A stretch of 64,000 nucleotides of DNA from contig PLDC01000013.1 in the NCBI GenBank assembly GCA_003134995.1, positions 1-64,000 on the forward strand. The letters run 5' to 3'. A model generated the notes under the pieces. The model was given only the letters and a program-made list of their open reading frames with translations. It was not told where the DNA came from and ran no database searches. The position numbers were made by a program, and so were the translations under genes. The first letter of the stretch is position 1. The number at the start of each line of letters is the position of its first letter. Source of the stretch: Acidobacteriaceae bacterium (GTDB lineage: Bacteria; Acidobacteriota; Terriglobia; Terriglobales; Acidobacteriaceae). Below are positions 8,103 through 18,067 of the stretch, piece after piece.

Positions 8103-10889
8103 ATGATTGGGCAGACCATCTCGCATTACCGCATTACCGGCCAGCTTGGCAGCGGCGGGATGGGGATCGTGTACGAGGCGCTGGATCTGGATCTGGGGCG
8201 CAAGGTGGCGCTGAAGTTTTTGCCGCCGCAGCTTTCTAGCGACCAGAATGCTCTCGACCGTTTTCTTCTGGAGGCGCGCACTGCCTCGGCGCTGAACCAT
8301 CCTAATATCTGCACTATTTATGCGGTCGAGAAGGTGCAGCTTGAAAACGTGGGCCAACAGAACAGCGTTCAGCAGTCGTTCATCGCGATGGAGTTGCTCG
8401 AGGGCGAGACGCTGGACCGGCGGCTCGGTGCCGGCGCGATGCCGCTGGATCGCTTGCTTGATTGGGTTATCCAGTTGGCGGATGCGCTCGACGCTGCGCA
8501 TGCCAAGGGAATCATTCATCGCGACATCAAGCCCGCAAATATTTTCATTACGCAGCGTGGGCAGGTGAAGGTGCTGGACTTCGGTCTGGCCAAGCTGGCG
8601 CGTCGTGAGATGGAGATGACAACCATCGGAGCGACGCAGGATTCACCGGCGCCGCTAAATCTCACGAGTCCGGGATCGACCGTGGGCACGATTGCGTATA
8701 TGTCTCCGGAGCAGGCGCGCGGGGAGGAACTCGACACGCGCACCGACTTATTTTCTCTTGGCGTGGTGATCTATCAAATGGCGACTGGACGCTTTCCGTT
8801 TACCGGCGCCACTTCTGCTGTTGTGTTCCACGCCATTCTAGAACTTGATCCGATTCCGGCGATGCAGTTGAATTCAGCGCTGCCGCCGAAGCTCGATGAG
8901 ATTATCGGGAAGGCTCTGGAAAAAGACCGCGACCTGCGCTACCAATCGGCTGCCGATCTTCGCGGCGATCTGAAGCGGTTGAAGCGGGATATAGAGTCGG
9001 GCCGAAAAGTTACCCCTTCGGCGGCGGGAATTTCGGAAAGCGGCGCGAGCGCGACGACTTCCGCTCCGGCCACAGTTTCAGTTGCGTCCGGGGCTTCGCA
9101 CAGTTCCAATCAAACCTCCGCGGTCGTTGCCGCCGCAGGCCGCCACAAGCTGGGGACTGGCTTGTTCGCGCTGGTTGGCCTGGTCGTACTGCTGGCCGCC
9201 GGCTACGGCGTTTACTCGCTGATTTCGGGCAAGCACGCGCGCCCCTTCGAGAATTTCTCGGTCACCAAGGTGACCGAAACCGGCGATGCGGTATACGCGG
9301 TGATCTCGCCCGACGGCAAGTACATCCTGAGCCTGGTGAGAGCCAAGAGCGACAACGGTCTGGCCAGCCTGTGGCTGCGCAATGTTCCCACCAACAGCAT
9401 GACGCAAGTGCAGCCTCCGGCCGACGTCTGGTACGCGCAAAGCGCTCTGAGCTTCTCGCCTGACGGCAATTATCTGTATTTTGTGCGCAGCGATCCGGGA
9501 ACGCCCGCCCTGAAGTTCCTGTATCGCGTGCCGCTGCTGGGCGGCACACCGGAGAAATTGGCCGAGGACGTGGATTCCAGCGTCACGTTTTCCCCGGACG
9601 GCCGGAAGTTGGCCTTCCTGCGCTACGGCAATCCCGATCCAGGCAAGTTCCGGCTGATCGTGCGCTCCGTCGATAATGGCCAAGAGACCGTGCTCGCCAG
9701 CGGTCCGAACAGCCAGGGACTTTCCGATCCCGCATGGTCACCCGACGGCGAGACGATTCTGTGTGTCGTATCTCAGCCCAGCGATGCTGTGGGCGGATTG
9801 ACGGCGGTGGACGTAAAAGCCGGGCAGCAACATTTGTTCCTGAGTTCCGCCGACTATGTCCTCTCGCCTGCCTGGATGCCGGATGGCCACGGCCTGCTGC
9901 TTCTGGATGTTGGTTCTGCTTCGAATTTCACACGACCACAAATCGTCTTCGCCTCCTACCCGGAAGGAAAGCTGAGTCCGGTTACGCGCGATACCAACAG
10001 CTATTCCTCCCTGAGCGTGGGCTCAAACGGCCAGGTGCTGGCCACCGTGCTTCAAGAAGACCATTGGAACCTCTCGATGATGTCAGCCACGCTGGACGCG
10101 GTCGAGGCACGGCCCATTGGTCCGGCAAACCCCACAACTAACTTCACCTGGACACACGATGGCCGGTTGGTCTACGACAAAGACGGCACTTTGAGTTGGA
10201 TCAATCCGGATTCGGGGGCCAAGGGCGTGTTCCCGACTGAGCCAGACTCGACCAGCGGCGATCCCTCGGCATGCTCGGACGGCCGCTATCTCGTCTTCGA
10301 TCACCACACCCGCGCGGCCAACGGCAGCCGGAACATCTGGCGCGCCGATGCCAGCGGTGGAAACCTCAAGCAACTTTCGAATGGGAAGCTCGCCGCGTAT
10401 CCGGTGTGTTCTCCGGATGGGCGATGGGTTTATTACCTCGATCTCACGACCGGACATGTGATGCGGGTTCCCATTGATGGCGGGGCGTCGCAACAGGTCT
10501 CCGACTTGCCCGCCCGTCAATTCGACATTTCTCCCGACGGCAGCACGCTTGCATTTGCGACCATCGATCACGCGAATGGTCATGAGGAAAAACTGGCGGT
10601 GGTCGAAGCCGACACGGGTAAAGTTCGCACGTTGCTCAAGTGCGACAAGACTACGTTCGAGCTGATTCGGTACACGCCCGACGGCAAGGCGCTGGTTTAC
10701 GTCTTCCGTGAGAAAGGCGTCGAGAACCTGTGGCAACAACCTCTGGATGGTTCGCCGGGAAAGCAGCTTACCTCATTCAAGTCGGAACACATCTACGACT
10801 TCCACTGGTCCTTCGATGGCAGCCGGCTGGCGCTGGTGCAGGGGCATACCGATTCCGATGTCGTGCTGATGAGGGACGCGAAGAATTGA
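8103..10889 (+). CDS. Membrane Ser/Thr kinase with extracytoplasmic beta-propeller
   Basis: In this 928-residue protein the kinase domain (8 to about 290) has [11 protein letters not shown] (G-loop), Lys38, HRDIKPAN near 139-146, DFGLAK near 158-163 and SPEQARG. A Ser/Ala-rich linker follows, then one transmembrane helix (about 353-374, [20 protein letters not shown]). The rest (385-928) is a chain of TolB/PD40 repeats with the typical SPDG turns ([44 protein letters not shown]). This is the common Acidobacteriota kinase design, in which the propeller outside the membrane probably senses a ligand and the kinase signals inside. The substrate is unknown. The gene has its own transcription unit. 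Confidence 0.93.
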   Translation: MIGQTISHYRITGQLGSGGMGIVYEALDLDLGRKVALKFLPPQLSSDQNALDRFLLEARTASALNHPNICTIYAVEKVQLENVGQQNSVQQSFIAMELLEGETLDRRLGAGAMPLDRLLDWVIQLADALDAAHAKGIIHRDIKPANIFITQRGQVKVLDFGLAKLARREMEMTTIGATQDSPAPLNLTSPGSTVGTIAYMSPEQARGEELDTRTDLFSLGVVIYQMATGRFPFTGATSAVVFHAILELDPIPAMQLNSALPPKLDEIIGKALEKDRDLRYQSAADLRGDLKRLKRDIESGRKVTPSAAGISESGASATTSAPATVSVASGASHSSNQTSAVVAAAGRHKLGTGLFALVGLVVLLAAGYGVYSLISGKHARPFENFSVTKVTETGDAVYAVISPDGKYILSLVRAKSDNGLASLWLRNVPTNSMTQVQPPADVWYAQSALSFSPDGNYLYFVRSDPGTPALKFLYRVPLLGGTPEKLAEDVDSSVTFSPDGRKLAFLRYGNPDPGKFRLIVRSVDNGQETVLASGPNSQGLSDPAWSPDGETILCVVSQPSDAVGGLTAVDVKAGQQHLFLSSADYVLSPAWMPDGHGLLLLDVGSASNFTRPQIVFASYPEGKLSPVTRDTNSYSSLSVGSNGQVLATVLQEDHWNLSMMSATLDAVEARPIGPANPTTNFTWTHDGRLVYDKDGTLSWINPDSGAKGVFPTEPDSTSGDPSACSDGRYLVFDHHTRAANGSRNIWRADASGGNLKQLSNGKLAAYPVCSPDGRWVYYLDLTTGHVMRVPIDGGASQQVSDLPARQFDISPDGSTLAFATIDHANGHEEKLAVVEADTGKVRTLLKCDKTTFELIRYTPDGKALVYVFREKGVENLWQQPLDGSPGKQLTSFKSEHIYDFHWSFDGSRLALVQGHTDSDVVLMRDAKN

Positions 10890-10985
10890 GCGATTGAGTG
10901 ATCGGGCCATTGAGTGATTGGAAATCGGATTTCGACGCCGCTGTGATTTTCAATCGCTCAATGACCCAATCGCCCAATCTCTCAA
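10889..10985. repeat. Imperfect two-armed hairpin made of degenerate tandem units
   Basis: The left arm (10886-10923) is built from units such as gagcgattgagtgat and ccattgagtgattgg; the right arm (about 10950-10985) carries the complementary caatcgctcaatgaccc and caatcgcccaatctctcaat. It lies between the convergent kinase and cold-shock genes and can fold into a long imperfect stem. Similar elements occur at 40641-40744 and 226-288. Confidence 0.55.
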
Positions 10986-11014
10986 TAAAAAAGGCGGCCA
11001 TCGCTGGCCGCCTT
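10986..11014 (-). terminator. Intrinsic terminator of the cold-shock gene
   Basis: AAGGCGGCC and GGCCGCCTT form a perfect stem with a short loop (10991-11014). On the minus strand this is followed by a run of six T (10986-10991), 28 bases after the cold-shock gene stop. Confidence 0.88.
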
Positions 11015-11041
11015 AATTCGAATTGTTAGCTGCGAAGTGGT

Positions 11042-11242
11042 TTATGCACCCTTCACGTTCTCGGCCTGCCAGCCCTTGGGGCCTTTGACCACGTCAAACT
11101 GCACTTGCTGACCTTCCTGGAGGCTGCGAAATCCGCTGGCCTGAATGGCGGAGAAATGCACGAATACATCCTCACCGTTCTGGCGGCTGATGAAACCGTA
11201 GCCCTTGGCGTCGTTAAACCACTTCACTGTTCCTGTTTCCAT
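11042..11242 (-). CDS. Cold-shock domain protein (CspA family)
   Basis: The 66-residue protein is a single cold-shock domain with RNP1 (KGYGFI, about 13-18) and RNP2 (VFVHFS, about 26-31) and ends VKGA. It binds single-stranded RNA and DNA as a chaperone. The 278 bases upstream to the next gene are AT-richer than the surroundings and probably contain its promoter and a long leader, as is usual for csp genes; a TTGACT element on the minus strand near 11360 could be the -35, but I cannot place a convincing -10. Confidence 0.95.
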   Translation of the reverse strand: METGTVKWFNDAKGYGFISRQNGEDVFVHFSAIQASGFRSLQEGQQVQFDVVKGPKGWQAENVKGA

Positions 11243-11520
11243 GGTGATGCTTTGTTCCTTTTTGTTGATGTAGCGCTGAAACTTTGGAAGGCTTCTTCTG
11301 CAGGCAGGTCACGCGCTGGTTAGCGGAGAAACTGGGTACTGCGAAAGAATTCTAAAGTCAAACGCAAATAAATTTTAAGAGAATTGCCCTAAAAAAGCTA
11401 CAACATTTCTTTACGTACAGATATAAGTGCGTTATAGATCAATCATTTAGGGGATGGTGGCCGCGTGCAGAGCGTCCCTTGGATTTGCCAGTTAGACGGG
11501 AAAAGATACATCATCTAGAC

Positions 11521-12441
11521 ATGGATTTTCGAAAGCTGCTGATTTTCATTGTGGTTGCGATTCCGGCTTGGGCGGGGATCGTTGAAGACGTGCGCACGAC
11601 GCTGGCGCAGAATAACTTTTCTGCCGCTGAGGCGCAACTGAGTTCTTACCGCGGCAAGAATGGCGTTACGCCTGAGTATGTCGAGGCCTACTCGTGGATG
11701 GGGCGCGCCGCCCTCAGCGCTCGCGACTACGATCACGCGGCGGCGTACGCGAAACAGACCAAGGTGCTTGCGCTGGAACAATTAAAGCAGCGCCCGCTCG
11801 ATGCTGAAACTCACTTGCCGCTTGCCCTGGGTGCGGCGATCGAAGTTGAGTCCCAGGTGTTGGCGGCTCGCGGAAAGCGTACCGAGGCCGTCGCCGTTCT
11901 GCAGGCGGCGTTGAAGACTTATGGCACGACTTCGATCCGCGCTCGATTGCAGAAGAATCTGAACCTGCTGTCTTTCGAAGGCAAGGTGGCGCCCGCGCTC
12001 AAGGGCGGCGAGCAGTTTCTTGGCTCGAAGCCGCCCGTGTTGGCCGAGCTTAAGGGCTCGCCCGTGCTGCTTTTTTTCTGGGCGCACTGGTGTGGAGACT
12101 GTAAAGCGGAGGCGCCCATCATCACGCAACTGCGGACAGAGTACGCAGCTAAGGGATTGACCGTGCTTGGCCCCACCCGGCTCTACGGCTACACCGCGCA
12201 GATTGAGAACGCTGCGCCTAACGACGAACTTGCCTACATTGACGCGGTGCGCCATCGCTTCTATGGCGGGCTGCTCGATATGCCGGTTCCTATCAGCAAA
12301 TACAACTTTGATGTTTACGGGGCTTCGACTACGCCTACGCTTGTGCTGGTTGATCGAACGGGCAAGGTGGCCATGTATCATCCCGGGGCGTTGCCTTATG
12401 ACCAGCTTAAGGCGGAGATTGAGAAAGTCGTGGCGCGCTAG
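11521..12441 (+). CDS. Exported TlpA-like redoxin with helical N-terminal domain
   Basis: The 306-residue protein starts at MDFRKLLIF (ATG 11521) with a signal peptide cut near AWAG. Residues 20-155 are helical and TPR-like (NNFSAAEAQL, ARDYDHAAAYAKQ, TEAVAVLQAALKTYG). The C-terminal thioredoxin domain has FFWAHWCGDCKAEAP with the redox pair Cys191-Cys194, and a cis-Pro region STTPTLVLVD. The active site places it in the TlpA/ResA group of periplasmic thiol-disulfide proteins. The partner is unknown. Confidence 0.87.
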   Translation: MDFRKLLIFIVVAIPAWAGIVEDVRTTLAQNNFSAAEAQLSSYRGKNGVTPEYVEAYSWMGRAALSARDYDHAAAYAKQTKVLALEQLKQRPLDAETHLPLALGAAIEVESQVLAARGKRTEAVAVLQAALKTYGTTSIRARLQKNLNLLSFEGKVAPALKGGEQFLGSKPPVLAELKGSPVLLFFWAHWCGDCKAEAPIITQLRTEYAAKGLTVLGPTRLYGYTAQIENAAPNDELAYIDAVRHRFYGGLLDMPVPISKYNFDVYGASTTPTLVLVDRTGKVAMYHPGALPYDQLKAEIEKVVAR

Positions 12442-12498
12442 CCGCGATTTCTAAATATCGCTACTTGCGGTAACTCTTCTGGTTAAGCGCAGCCGAAG

Positions 12499-12810
12499 TT
12501 AGCGAAAGCCCGGAGGAGGTGAGCCATAACGGCGCTTACGCTTTACGTCGAAGGGGTCGACGAAGTGCATAATCAGAGCAAGGCCAGCAAACAGGAACGG
12601 GAGCGCCACCCAGATTGTCACATTCAGGCGGTGTTCCCATCCGTTCATGTAGGTGTAATAGCCATGGTTGTTGAGGGCATAAACCCGCCCCTCGGCTGGA
12701 CTGGGCCTGGTTGGCATATCGGGCCACCAGTACATAGAAAAGCTAACAAGGAAAAAAGCCGCATAGGCTAGCGCCAAGGTGACCATCACGACTTTCCAGA
12801 AGAGGCGCAT
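12499..12810 (-). CDS. Small membrane protein of unknown function
   Basis: The 103 residues begin at MRLFWKVVMVT (ATG 12810); the longer frame upstream overlaps the carbonic anhydrase gene and is unlikely. There are two transmembrane helices (about 5-25 and 65-88) separated by a loop containing WWPDMPTRPSPAEGRVYALNN-type residues, with a basic C-terminus. No family is recognised. It follows the carbonic anhydrase gene on the same strand with a 53-base gap and might be co-transcribed. Confidence 0.6.
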   Translation of the reverse strand: MRLFWKVVMVTLALAYAAFFLVSFSMYWWPDMPTRPSPAEGRVYALNNHGYYTYMNGWEHRLNVTIWVALPFLFAGLALIMHFVDPFDVKRKRRYGSPPPGFR

Positions 12811-12863
12811 CCTCAATATCCAACGTGATGACCATTGTGCTGGCTTCTGCCGCCTAGTGCCAG

Positions 12864-13367
12864 TTACGTCGGTTCCACTTCCCTGAGCGCTCCGGTCTTC
12901 ACGTCGTAAATGAATCCACGCACCGGGATGTGCTGGGGAATCCACGGGTGTGATTTCACTTTTCTTACCTGCTCGCGCAGGTTCGCCTCTAGATCATCGA
13001 AGGCATAGAAGTGCGCGGGCTCGCTGGCGATTGCATTCATTTTACTGGTGAGGTGCGCGCGTAGTTCGTATTCCTTCACGCGCAGCAGGCCGCAGTCGGT
13101 GTGGTTGACGATGATGAACTCCTGCGTGTCGAGCAGGTGATGGGAGACAATCAGCGAGCGGATCGCGTCTTCGGTGGCAATGCCGCCGGCGTTGCGGATC
13201 ATGTGGGCGTCGCCGGGTTTTAATCCCAGGCAGCGCTCGAACAGGATTCTGGAATCCATGCAGGCCAGGACCGCTAGGCGCCGCTTCGGCTGGACAGCCA
13301 GGTCTCCAAGGTTAAAGTTTTTTACAAATTGCTGGTTGGCTAAAAGAAGTTCGTCGGCGACTGACAA
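12864..13367 (-). CDS. Beta-class carbonic anhydrase
   Basis: The 167-residue protein carries the zinc site of beta-carbonic anhydrases: Cys36-x-Asp38-Ser-Arg40 (ACMDSR) and His89-x2-Cys92 (NHTDCG), plus RNAGG near 58-62. It interconverts CO2 and bicarbonate in the cytoplasm. The length is short but normal for the bacterial clade typified by Rv1284-like enzymes. It is divergent from mnmE, with the two starts about 95 bases apart. If the oxalate locus is active it would meet the CO2 released, but no link is shown. Confidence 0.92.
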   Translation of the reverse strand: MSVADELLLANQQFVKNFNLGDLAVQPKRRLAVLACMDSRILFERCLGLKPGDAHMIRNAGGIATEDAIRSLIVSHHLLDTQEFIIVNHTDCGLLRVKEYELRAHLTSKMNAIASEPAHFYAFDDLEANLREQVRKVKSHPWIPQHIPVRGFIYDVKTGALREVEPT

Positions 13368-13462
13368 TTGTTTATTCCTCTGGTTCGATATGTTCGGGCC
13401 TCGTGCGTACTTCAGCCTTCGGCCGCTGGTTGTTCTTCCAGTTTAACCGCTACAATCGCCCG

Positions 13463-14926
13463 GTGAACCTTGACGATACGATTGTTGCTATTGCGACGCC
13501 ACCGGGGCGCGGCGGGATAGGAGTAGTGCGGCTTGCTGGAGCGCGGGCGCGTGAGACCGCGGAGCCGATGCTGCGGCTGAGGCACGAGCTTGAGCCGGGA
13601 CGTGCTGTGTTTGGGGAATTGATCGAGCCGGAACGGAGGGCGACGACGGATACTGAGGAAGTCAAAGCCCCCACCCTAACCGCAAAAACCGCGGTTAGGA
13701 TGGGGCACCCTCCAAGTCCCACCTGTGACGTGAGTCAGCGCATTGACGAGGTTGTGGTCACTTATTTTGCCAAGCCACATTCCTATACCACTGACGACAT
13801 CGTGGAAATCTCTGCGCACGGGTCTCCAGTGGTGCTGCGGCATATTGTCGAAATGTGCGTGGCCGCGGGGGCTCGACTGGCTGAGCCCGGAGAGTTCACT
13901 ATGCGCGCCTTTCTCAACGGCCGCATCGATCTTACGCAGGCGGAAGCGGTTCGCGACTTGATCGACTCGCAAACGCTTTACCAGGCGAAGATCGCGGCGC
14001 AGCAGCTCGAAGGAGCTCTGTCGCGGCGCTTGCAGCCGGTGAAACAGAAGCTGGTGGAGCTGATCGCCGTGCTTGAGGCAGGCATTGACTTTGCAGAAGA
14101 CGATGTTTCCGTGCTGCCCGATGCGGCCATTGTTGAACGCATCGCAGCGGTGCGCGAGCCGCTCGAACAGCTTGCCGCTTCGTTCGCTTACGGCAAGATC
14201 GTGCAGGAGGGGCTGACGCTGGCCATCGTCGGGCGGCCGAATGTTGGCAAGTCAAGCCTGTTCAATCGCCTAGTCGAACGCGAGCGCGCCATCGTTACTG
14301 CGACTCCTGGCACCACTCGCGATCTGGTCAGCGAAACCGTCGCCATTGGCGGCATTCCGATCCGGCTCGTCGACACGGCGGGAATCCGGCAGGCGCTGGA
14401 CGAAGCGGAAGCGATCGGCATTCGCAAATCCATGGAAGCATTGGCGGATGCCGACTTAGTCTTGATCGTGCTCGACGCGTCACAGCCAGCGACGGCGGAG
14501 GATGAAGAGCTTACGCGGCACACCGCGGGACGCCCGAGCATCGTGGTTGGAAACAAGTGCGACCTTGAAGGCAGTGCTCCGTGGTCAGCGGTCAGTGATC
14601 AGTCCATAGTTCCGGTGGTTCTCGCTTCTGCTCTTACAGGCGAGGGCATTGCTGAACTGCGCCGCGAGATTTTACGTCACATTGGCGGCGAAACTGGGGC
14701 GCAAGCCGAAGCTGGGTTTCTTACGAACGTCCGCCATCAGGGTCTGGTGAAAGACTCGCTGGCCGCGCTCGATACCGCTACTGGAGCCGTTGCGGCCAAA
14801 GTCCCGCACGAGATGCTGCTGCTCGATCTCTACAACGCGCTGCGGCCGCTTGATGCCGTCACCGGGGCCACCACGACGGACGACATCCTCAATCTGATCT
14901 TCAGTAAATTCTGCATCGGAAAATAA
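13463..14926 (+). CDS. mnmE: tRNA modification GTPase MnmE
   Basis: I chose the GTG at 13463 because the product then starts [28 protein letters not shown], as in all MnmE; the upstream ATG at 13403 adds 20 unrelated residues. The 487 residues hold the N-terminal folate-binding domain, the helical domain, the G domain ([10 protein letters not shown]1, PGTTRD G2, DTAG G3, NKCD G4) and the C-terminal FCIGK with the catalytic cysteine. With MnmG it modifies wobble U34 in tRNAs. About 35 extra residues (58-93) sit between FGELIEPE and IDEVVV and are partly encoded by a palindromic repeat (13669-13705). A second repeat-derived insertion lies in the G domain (14581-14603). Confidence 0.95.
   Translation: MNLDDTIVAIATPPGRGGIGVVRLAGARARETAEPMLRLRHELEPGRAVFGELIEPERRATTDTEEVKAPTLTAKTAVRMGHPPSPTCDVSQRIDEVVVTYFAKPHSYTTDDIVEISAHGSPVVLRHIVEMCVAAGARLAEPGEFTMRAFLNGRIDLTQAEAVRDLIDSQTLYQAKIAAQQLEGALSRRLQPVKQKLVELIAVLEAGIDFAEDDVSVLPDAAIVERIAAVREPLEQLAASFAYGKIVQEGLTLAIVGRPNVGKSSLFNRLVERERAIVTATPGTTRDLVSETVAIGGIPIRLVDTAGIRQALDEAEAIGIRKSMEALADADLVLIVLDASQPATAEDEELTRHTAGRPSIVVGNKCDLEGSAPWSAVSDQSIVPVVLASALTGEGIAELRREILRHIGGETGAQAEAGFLTNVRHQGLVKDSLAALDTATGAVAAKVPHEMLLLDLYNALRPLDAVTGATTTDDILNLIFSKFCIGK
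13669..13705. repeat. Palindromic element inside mnmE reading frame
   Basis: CCCCACCCTAACCGC at 13669-13683 pairs with GCGGTTAGGATGGGG at 13691-13705 at 14 of 15 positions around a 7-base loop. It is in frame and encodes part of the extra segment [13 protein letters not shown] at about residues 69-81. The surrounding extra sequence has no counterpart in E. coli MnmE as I recall it. Confidence 0.7.
14581..14603. repeat. GGTCAG repeat element inside mnmE G domain
   Basis: The stretch reads as GGTCAG units (GTGGTCAGCGGTCAG, then TGATCAG). It encodes WSAVSDQS between the NKCD motif and the next strand VPVV of the G domain. The same unit in the opposite orientation (actgacc-actgacc) occurs in the intergenic region at 41302-41343. 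Confidence 0.5.
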
Positions 14927-14940
14927 ATTCGCGCGATGGA

Positions 14941-15522
14941 TCAGGCTTCCTGAATGGCTTGCCCGGCGCGGGCGGCGATTAGGCGCGCGACTTTTTTCGG
15001 GCGGAAAAATGTGTAAGACGAGAATCGGGCTTCGCTTCCGTCTGTTCCCAGAACCCAGTACTGTTGCGCGTTGCCCACGCGTTTGTGCTTGATTGCGGCG
15101 ATCTGGTCCCAGGTTAGAAACAGGTTTGAAGGCTGCTTCTTTGTGCCGAGGTTGAAGTCCGCGCCGCGGCTATCGAGCTTCACCCGGTAGTCCGCCATTT
15201 TGCGGCCCAGCTTCCACAGCCACGGGCACATGAGACCCATAGACAAGGCGGCTAGAGCCCATTGGAGGGCGGCAAATCCTCTCGCAACACTGAGAGCGCT
15301 GAGCGGAATAATCTGCGAAATCACGCCGAAGAACATGAGAACGGCGAAGGTCGCGGCAACCATGCTGCCGAACAGGGTGAGGCCGATCAGGATGCGGCTA
15401 TTGCGCAGGACCATGGCGTGAGCGCGATTGGTCGCGATTTGAGAATTGATACCCGCGCCCGGTCCTGAACTCGGAAACCCTGAATTCGGAAAACCTGGAT
15501 CCGGAAACTCTGTGGGACTCAT
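14941..15522 (-). CDS. Two-helix membrane protein of unknown function
   Basis: The 193-residue protein starts at MSPTEFPD (ATG 15522, GAGG 8 bases upstream). A Pro/Gly-rich N-terminus (FPDPGFPNSGFPSSG) is followed by two membrane helices (about 45-68 and 85-105) and then a beta-rich cytoplasmic domain (VKLDSRGADFNLG, WDQIAAIKHKRVG, YWVLGTDGSEARFSSYTF), which has the look of a PH-like (bPH/YcxB) domain. This is an impression only. It converges on mnmE with 14 bases between the stops. Confidence 0.6.
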   Translation of the reverse strand: MSPTEFPDPGFPNSGFPSSGPGAGINSQIATNRAHAMVLRNSRILIGLTLFGSMVAATFAVLMFFGVISQIIPLSALSVARGFAALQWALAALSMGLMCPWLWKLGRKMADYRVKLDSRGADFNLGTKKQPSNLFLTWDQIAAIKHKRVGNAQQYWVLGTDGSEARFSSYTFFRPKKVARLIAARAGQAIQEA

Positions 15523-15638
15523 TGGCACAGCCTCTTCATGGACTCAACGTGATCGCTGCGGAGCATCGCCACCCCGCACATCGGAGGAAGCCGCGCCAAT
15601 CGATCAGATTGCAATCTATCAGAAGGTGCTGTGCCGCG

Positions 15639-16994
15639 CTACGCCACGCCCCGCGCTTTGATGACGGGCGTGATCGGGTTTTCCACCCCCGGTGTTGGAC
15701 GCTCGGAATCCTTGACGATGCGTGCTGCCAGCGGCTTCAGCCACAGCAATGCCATGAACGCAGCAACCAAGTCGCAGGCAATCATCGCCCAGAAGACTTT
15801 GGTCCAGGAGCCGGTCCTTTCAAACAGCCAGGCGGCACCGGGAGCCGCGAACAGCGTGGCCAAGCCCTTCGCTGTGTAAACGATGCCGTAATTGGTGGTG
15901 GCCCATTTTCTCCCGTAGAGGTCGGCGGTGATCGAAGGGAACAACGAGTAGATATTGCCCCAGGCAAAGAAACACAGGCCGGAGAGCGCAATGAACCAGA
16001 TCGGGCGGCTGATCAGCTGCAGAAGAGCGAACACGGCAATCGCTTCCAAAATGAATGAGATGAATAACGCGTTCTCGCGGCCGATATGATCGGAGATCCA
16101 TCCCCAGAACGGCCGAGTCAGACCGTTTAAGATGCGGTCAAGCTCAATGGCAAGCACGAGCGCACTCATGCCAAACGCCACGATAATTTTATCGACGTGG
16201 TAAGACACCGCCATGGGGCTGAGCTGCACAGTCACCACGATGCCGCCGAAGGCCAGCATCGTCATCATCAAGTAAACGACGTAAAACGAGGGTTGGCAGA
16301 GCATCTCCCATGGCGTCAGGTCGATGGCCGATACCGTTAACTTGGATTTGATTTTCGCTTCTTTCTCTTTCCATCCCGGTGGTGTCCATCCCGCTGGTGG
16401 CTTAGCGAGGAATAAGGCTGCGGCTAAAACAACAACGCCTTGGATAGCTCCCCAAAAGATGAACGTGTGCTGGTAGCCAGAAGCTTTCAGCATGTTGGAA
16501 ATTGGAATAATCGTCAGAGCCGTTCCAACGCCATAGGCGCCCGCAGTCAGTCCGACGCACAAGCCGCGATAATCCGGGAACCACTTCAAGGCGTTGCCGA
16601 TCGTTCCGCCATAAACCATTCCGGCGCCCACGCCAGCTAATCCATACCAGAAGTACAAGCCGCCGAGAGTCTCAGACTGGCCAGAGCCTATCCAGCCTAA
16701 GCCCACGGCGATCGCGCCCACGCCGAGCATCAGGCGCGGCCCGACGCGGTCGACCAGATAGCCTTCGAATGGTACGAGCCAGGTCTCAAGCGCGATGAAC
16801 AGCGTGATCGTCCATTGCACATCGACCAGCGTGGCATGCAGGTGGGATTGAATGGGTTTGGTAAAGACGGTCCAGGCATATTGCAGGTTGGCGACCGCCA
16901 TCATGGCGAAGATGCCTGCGACTAACTGGATCCAGCGGTTCGGAATTCGGGAGGGATGGATCAGAGACTCTGGAGTTGCCGTGGATGCAGCCAT
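15639..16994 (-). CDS. MFS carrier of the oxalate/formate antiporter type (OxlT-like)
   Basis: The 451 residues start at MAASTATPESL (ATG 16994, GGAG upstream); 12 transmembrane segments are visible, beginning IQLVAGIFAMMAVANLQYAWTVF-type and with the MFS loop motif DRVGPRLM after helix 2. The layout and sequence (YSLFPSITADLYGRKWATTNYG, YTAKG) match the OFA family. Lys376 in YTAKG sits where I recall the substrate-binding Lys355 of OxlT. It would exchange oxalate for formate, or import oxalate, across the inner membrane. A 19-base palindrome shared with the gntR promoter lies 136 bases upstream, tying it to the 2-oxoacid oxidoreductase operon. The substrate is inferred from family and context. 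Confidence 0.85.
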   Translation of the reverse strand: MAASTATPESLIHPSRIPNRWIQLVAGIFAMMAVANLQYAWTVFTKPIQSHLHATLVDVQWTITLFIALETWLVPFEGYLVDRVGPRLMLGVGAIAVGLGWIGSGQSETLGGLYFWYGLAGVGAGMVYGGTIGNALKWFPDYRGLCVGLTAGAYGVGTALTIIPISNMLKASGYQHTFIFWGAIQGVVVLAAALFLAKPPAGWTPPGWKEKEAKIKSKLTVSAIDLTPWEMLCQPSFYVVYLMMTMLAFGGIVVTVQLSPMAVSYHVDKIIVAFGMSALVLAIELDRILNGLTRPFWGWISDHIGRENALFISFILEAIAVFALLQLISRPIWFIALSGLCFFAWGNIYSLFPSITADLYGRKWATTNYGIVYTAKGLATLFAAPGAAWLFERTGSWTKVFWAMIACDLVAAFMALLWLKPLAARIVKDSERPTPGVENPITPVIKARGVA

Positions 16995-17036
16995 TCTTTG
17001 GATCTCCGTGACGGCGCGTTTAACGTGGAGCGCTAC

Positions 17037-17059
17037 TGCCGGAACTACAGGGTCCGGCA
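17037..17059. promoter_or_regulatory. Small inverted repeat in the carrier leader
   Basis: TGCCGGA at about 17037-17043 pairs with the closing TCCGGCA near 17053-17059. It lies between the shared operator and the carrier start, so it may be in the mRNA leader. No function is assigned. Confidence 0.3.
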
Positions 17060-17129
17060 TAGTCGTACGACTGCACCCATGCGGGCGTGAACTCGAGAAT
17101 CTTTGGTTCGATAAAGGTGTCCTGTATAC

Positions 17130-17148
17130 TGGTCCACTCATCGAACCA
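17130..17148. promoter_or_regulatory. Predicted GntR operator, site 2 (carrier promoter)
   Basis: The sequence TGGTCCACTCATCGAACCA matches 17 of 19 bases of the site at 27044-27062 read on the other strand (TGGTCCACTTATCGGACCA), and the match continues into CTTG. It is a palindrome with TGG-CC half sites, as bound by FadR-type regulators. It sits between the divergent carrier gene (-) and the 17273 gene (+). Confidence 0.65.
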
Positions 17149-17272
17149 CTTGTCGGATACGGAATTTAACACGCTTATTTCGGGCTGTCAATGGCCAGAA
17201 AACCCTTGTGGAGAGCCGCATCCGGCCGCTTGAGCGCGGACATTAGCGGGAAGAGTTAGGGGACGCTATTTT

Positions 17273-18055
17273 ATGGATGACAGCCTTCGGGCTCAGATCG
17301 AGACTTACCTCACCCGCCTCGGAGGTTTGATCAGCCGCGGGCGTCAGCTTCAGGACAAATTGGCGGTCGACCCCTCGAACCCCTCGATCATTGCGGAGAC
17401 TCGCGCCTGGCAGGAAGATTGCGGGGTGACGATCAATCAACTATCTGGAGGCAGCAAAGCGCATTGGCTTGCGCGTTCGTTCAGCCAGGGGTTTCTGATG
17501 CGTTCAGTCGACGGGAATGCGGCCGAAGGCGCGGCGCCTGCCGAGATCGTCACGCGGCTGCTTGGCGTGCTTGAGCAGGCTGTTGCCTCGCTCACTCAGA
17601 CGGGAGAAGGAGCCGTCATTTCTGCATCTTCGGCGCAGCCGCCTCCGCGCCGGTTTGAATTCGTTCACAACGTCGAACTGCGGCCGGTGGTCGAGCAGGC
17701 TTTCATCGATAGCCGTCGCGCGCTCGAGCACGGAGAGTATGACCTGGCGATGCGCACTTCGTGCGGAATCCTCGAAGCTATAGTGACTGATGCGCTGGAG
17801 CACAAGGGACTGAGCGCGCTGATCGATTCAGGAGCGCCAGCAGACAAGATTGCCGATTGGTCGTTTGAGACACGGCTTACCGTTGCGGAGCGCGCGGGAT
17901 TGATTCGTGGTGGATGCGCGCGCCTGCCGGCTGTGGCGCGGGCTTATCGCGATGAGGCTGACGCGGATTCGAGCGTGGAGATTTCTGAGCGCGACGCCCG
18001 AACAACCGGGCAGGTGCTGAATGTTGTTATGAGGGATTTGGATCCGGGGCGGTGA
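17273..18055 (+). CDS. Cytoplasmic protein of unknown function (260 aa)
   Basis: This all-helical protein has an N-terminal region (1-110; LRAQIETYLTRLGGLISRGRQL), a linker (SSAQPPPRR) and a C-terminal helical part (ELRPVVEQAFIDSRRALEHGEYDLAMRTSCGILEAIVTDALEHKGL). The second half resembles the C-terminal helical domain of abortive-infection (Abi-C) or DUF4145-like proteins, but only weakly. The start ATG at 17273 follows AGGGGA. It is transcribed away from the carrier gene and shares its control region, so it may respond to the same regulator. Confidence 0.6.
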   Translation: MDDSLRAQIETYLTRLGGLISRGRQLQDKLAVDPSNPSIIAETRAWQEDCGVTINQLSGGSKAHWLARSFSQGFLMRSVDGNAAEGAAPAEIVTRLLGVLEQAVASLTQTGEGAVISASSAQPPPRRFEFVHNVELRPVVEQAFIDSRRALEHGEYDLAMRTSCGILEAIVTDALEHKGLSALIDSGAPADKIADWSFETRLTVAERAGLIRGGCARLPAVARAYRDEADADSSVEISERDARTTGQVLNVVMRDLDPGR

Positions 18056-18067
18056 TCTTTCGCTCCG

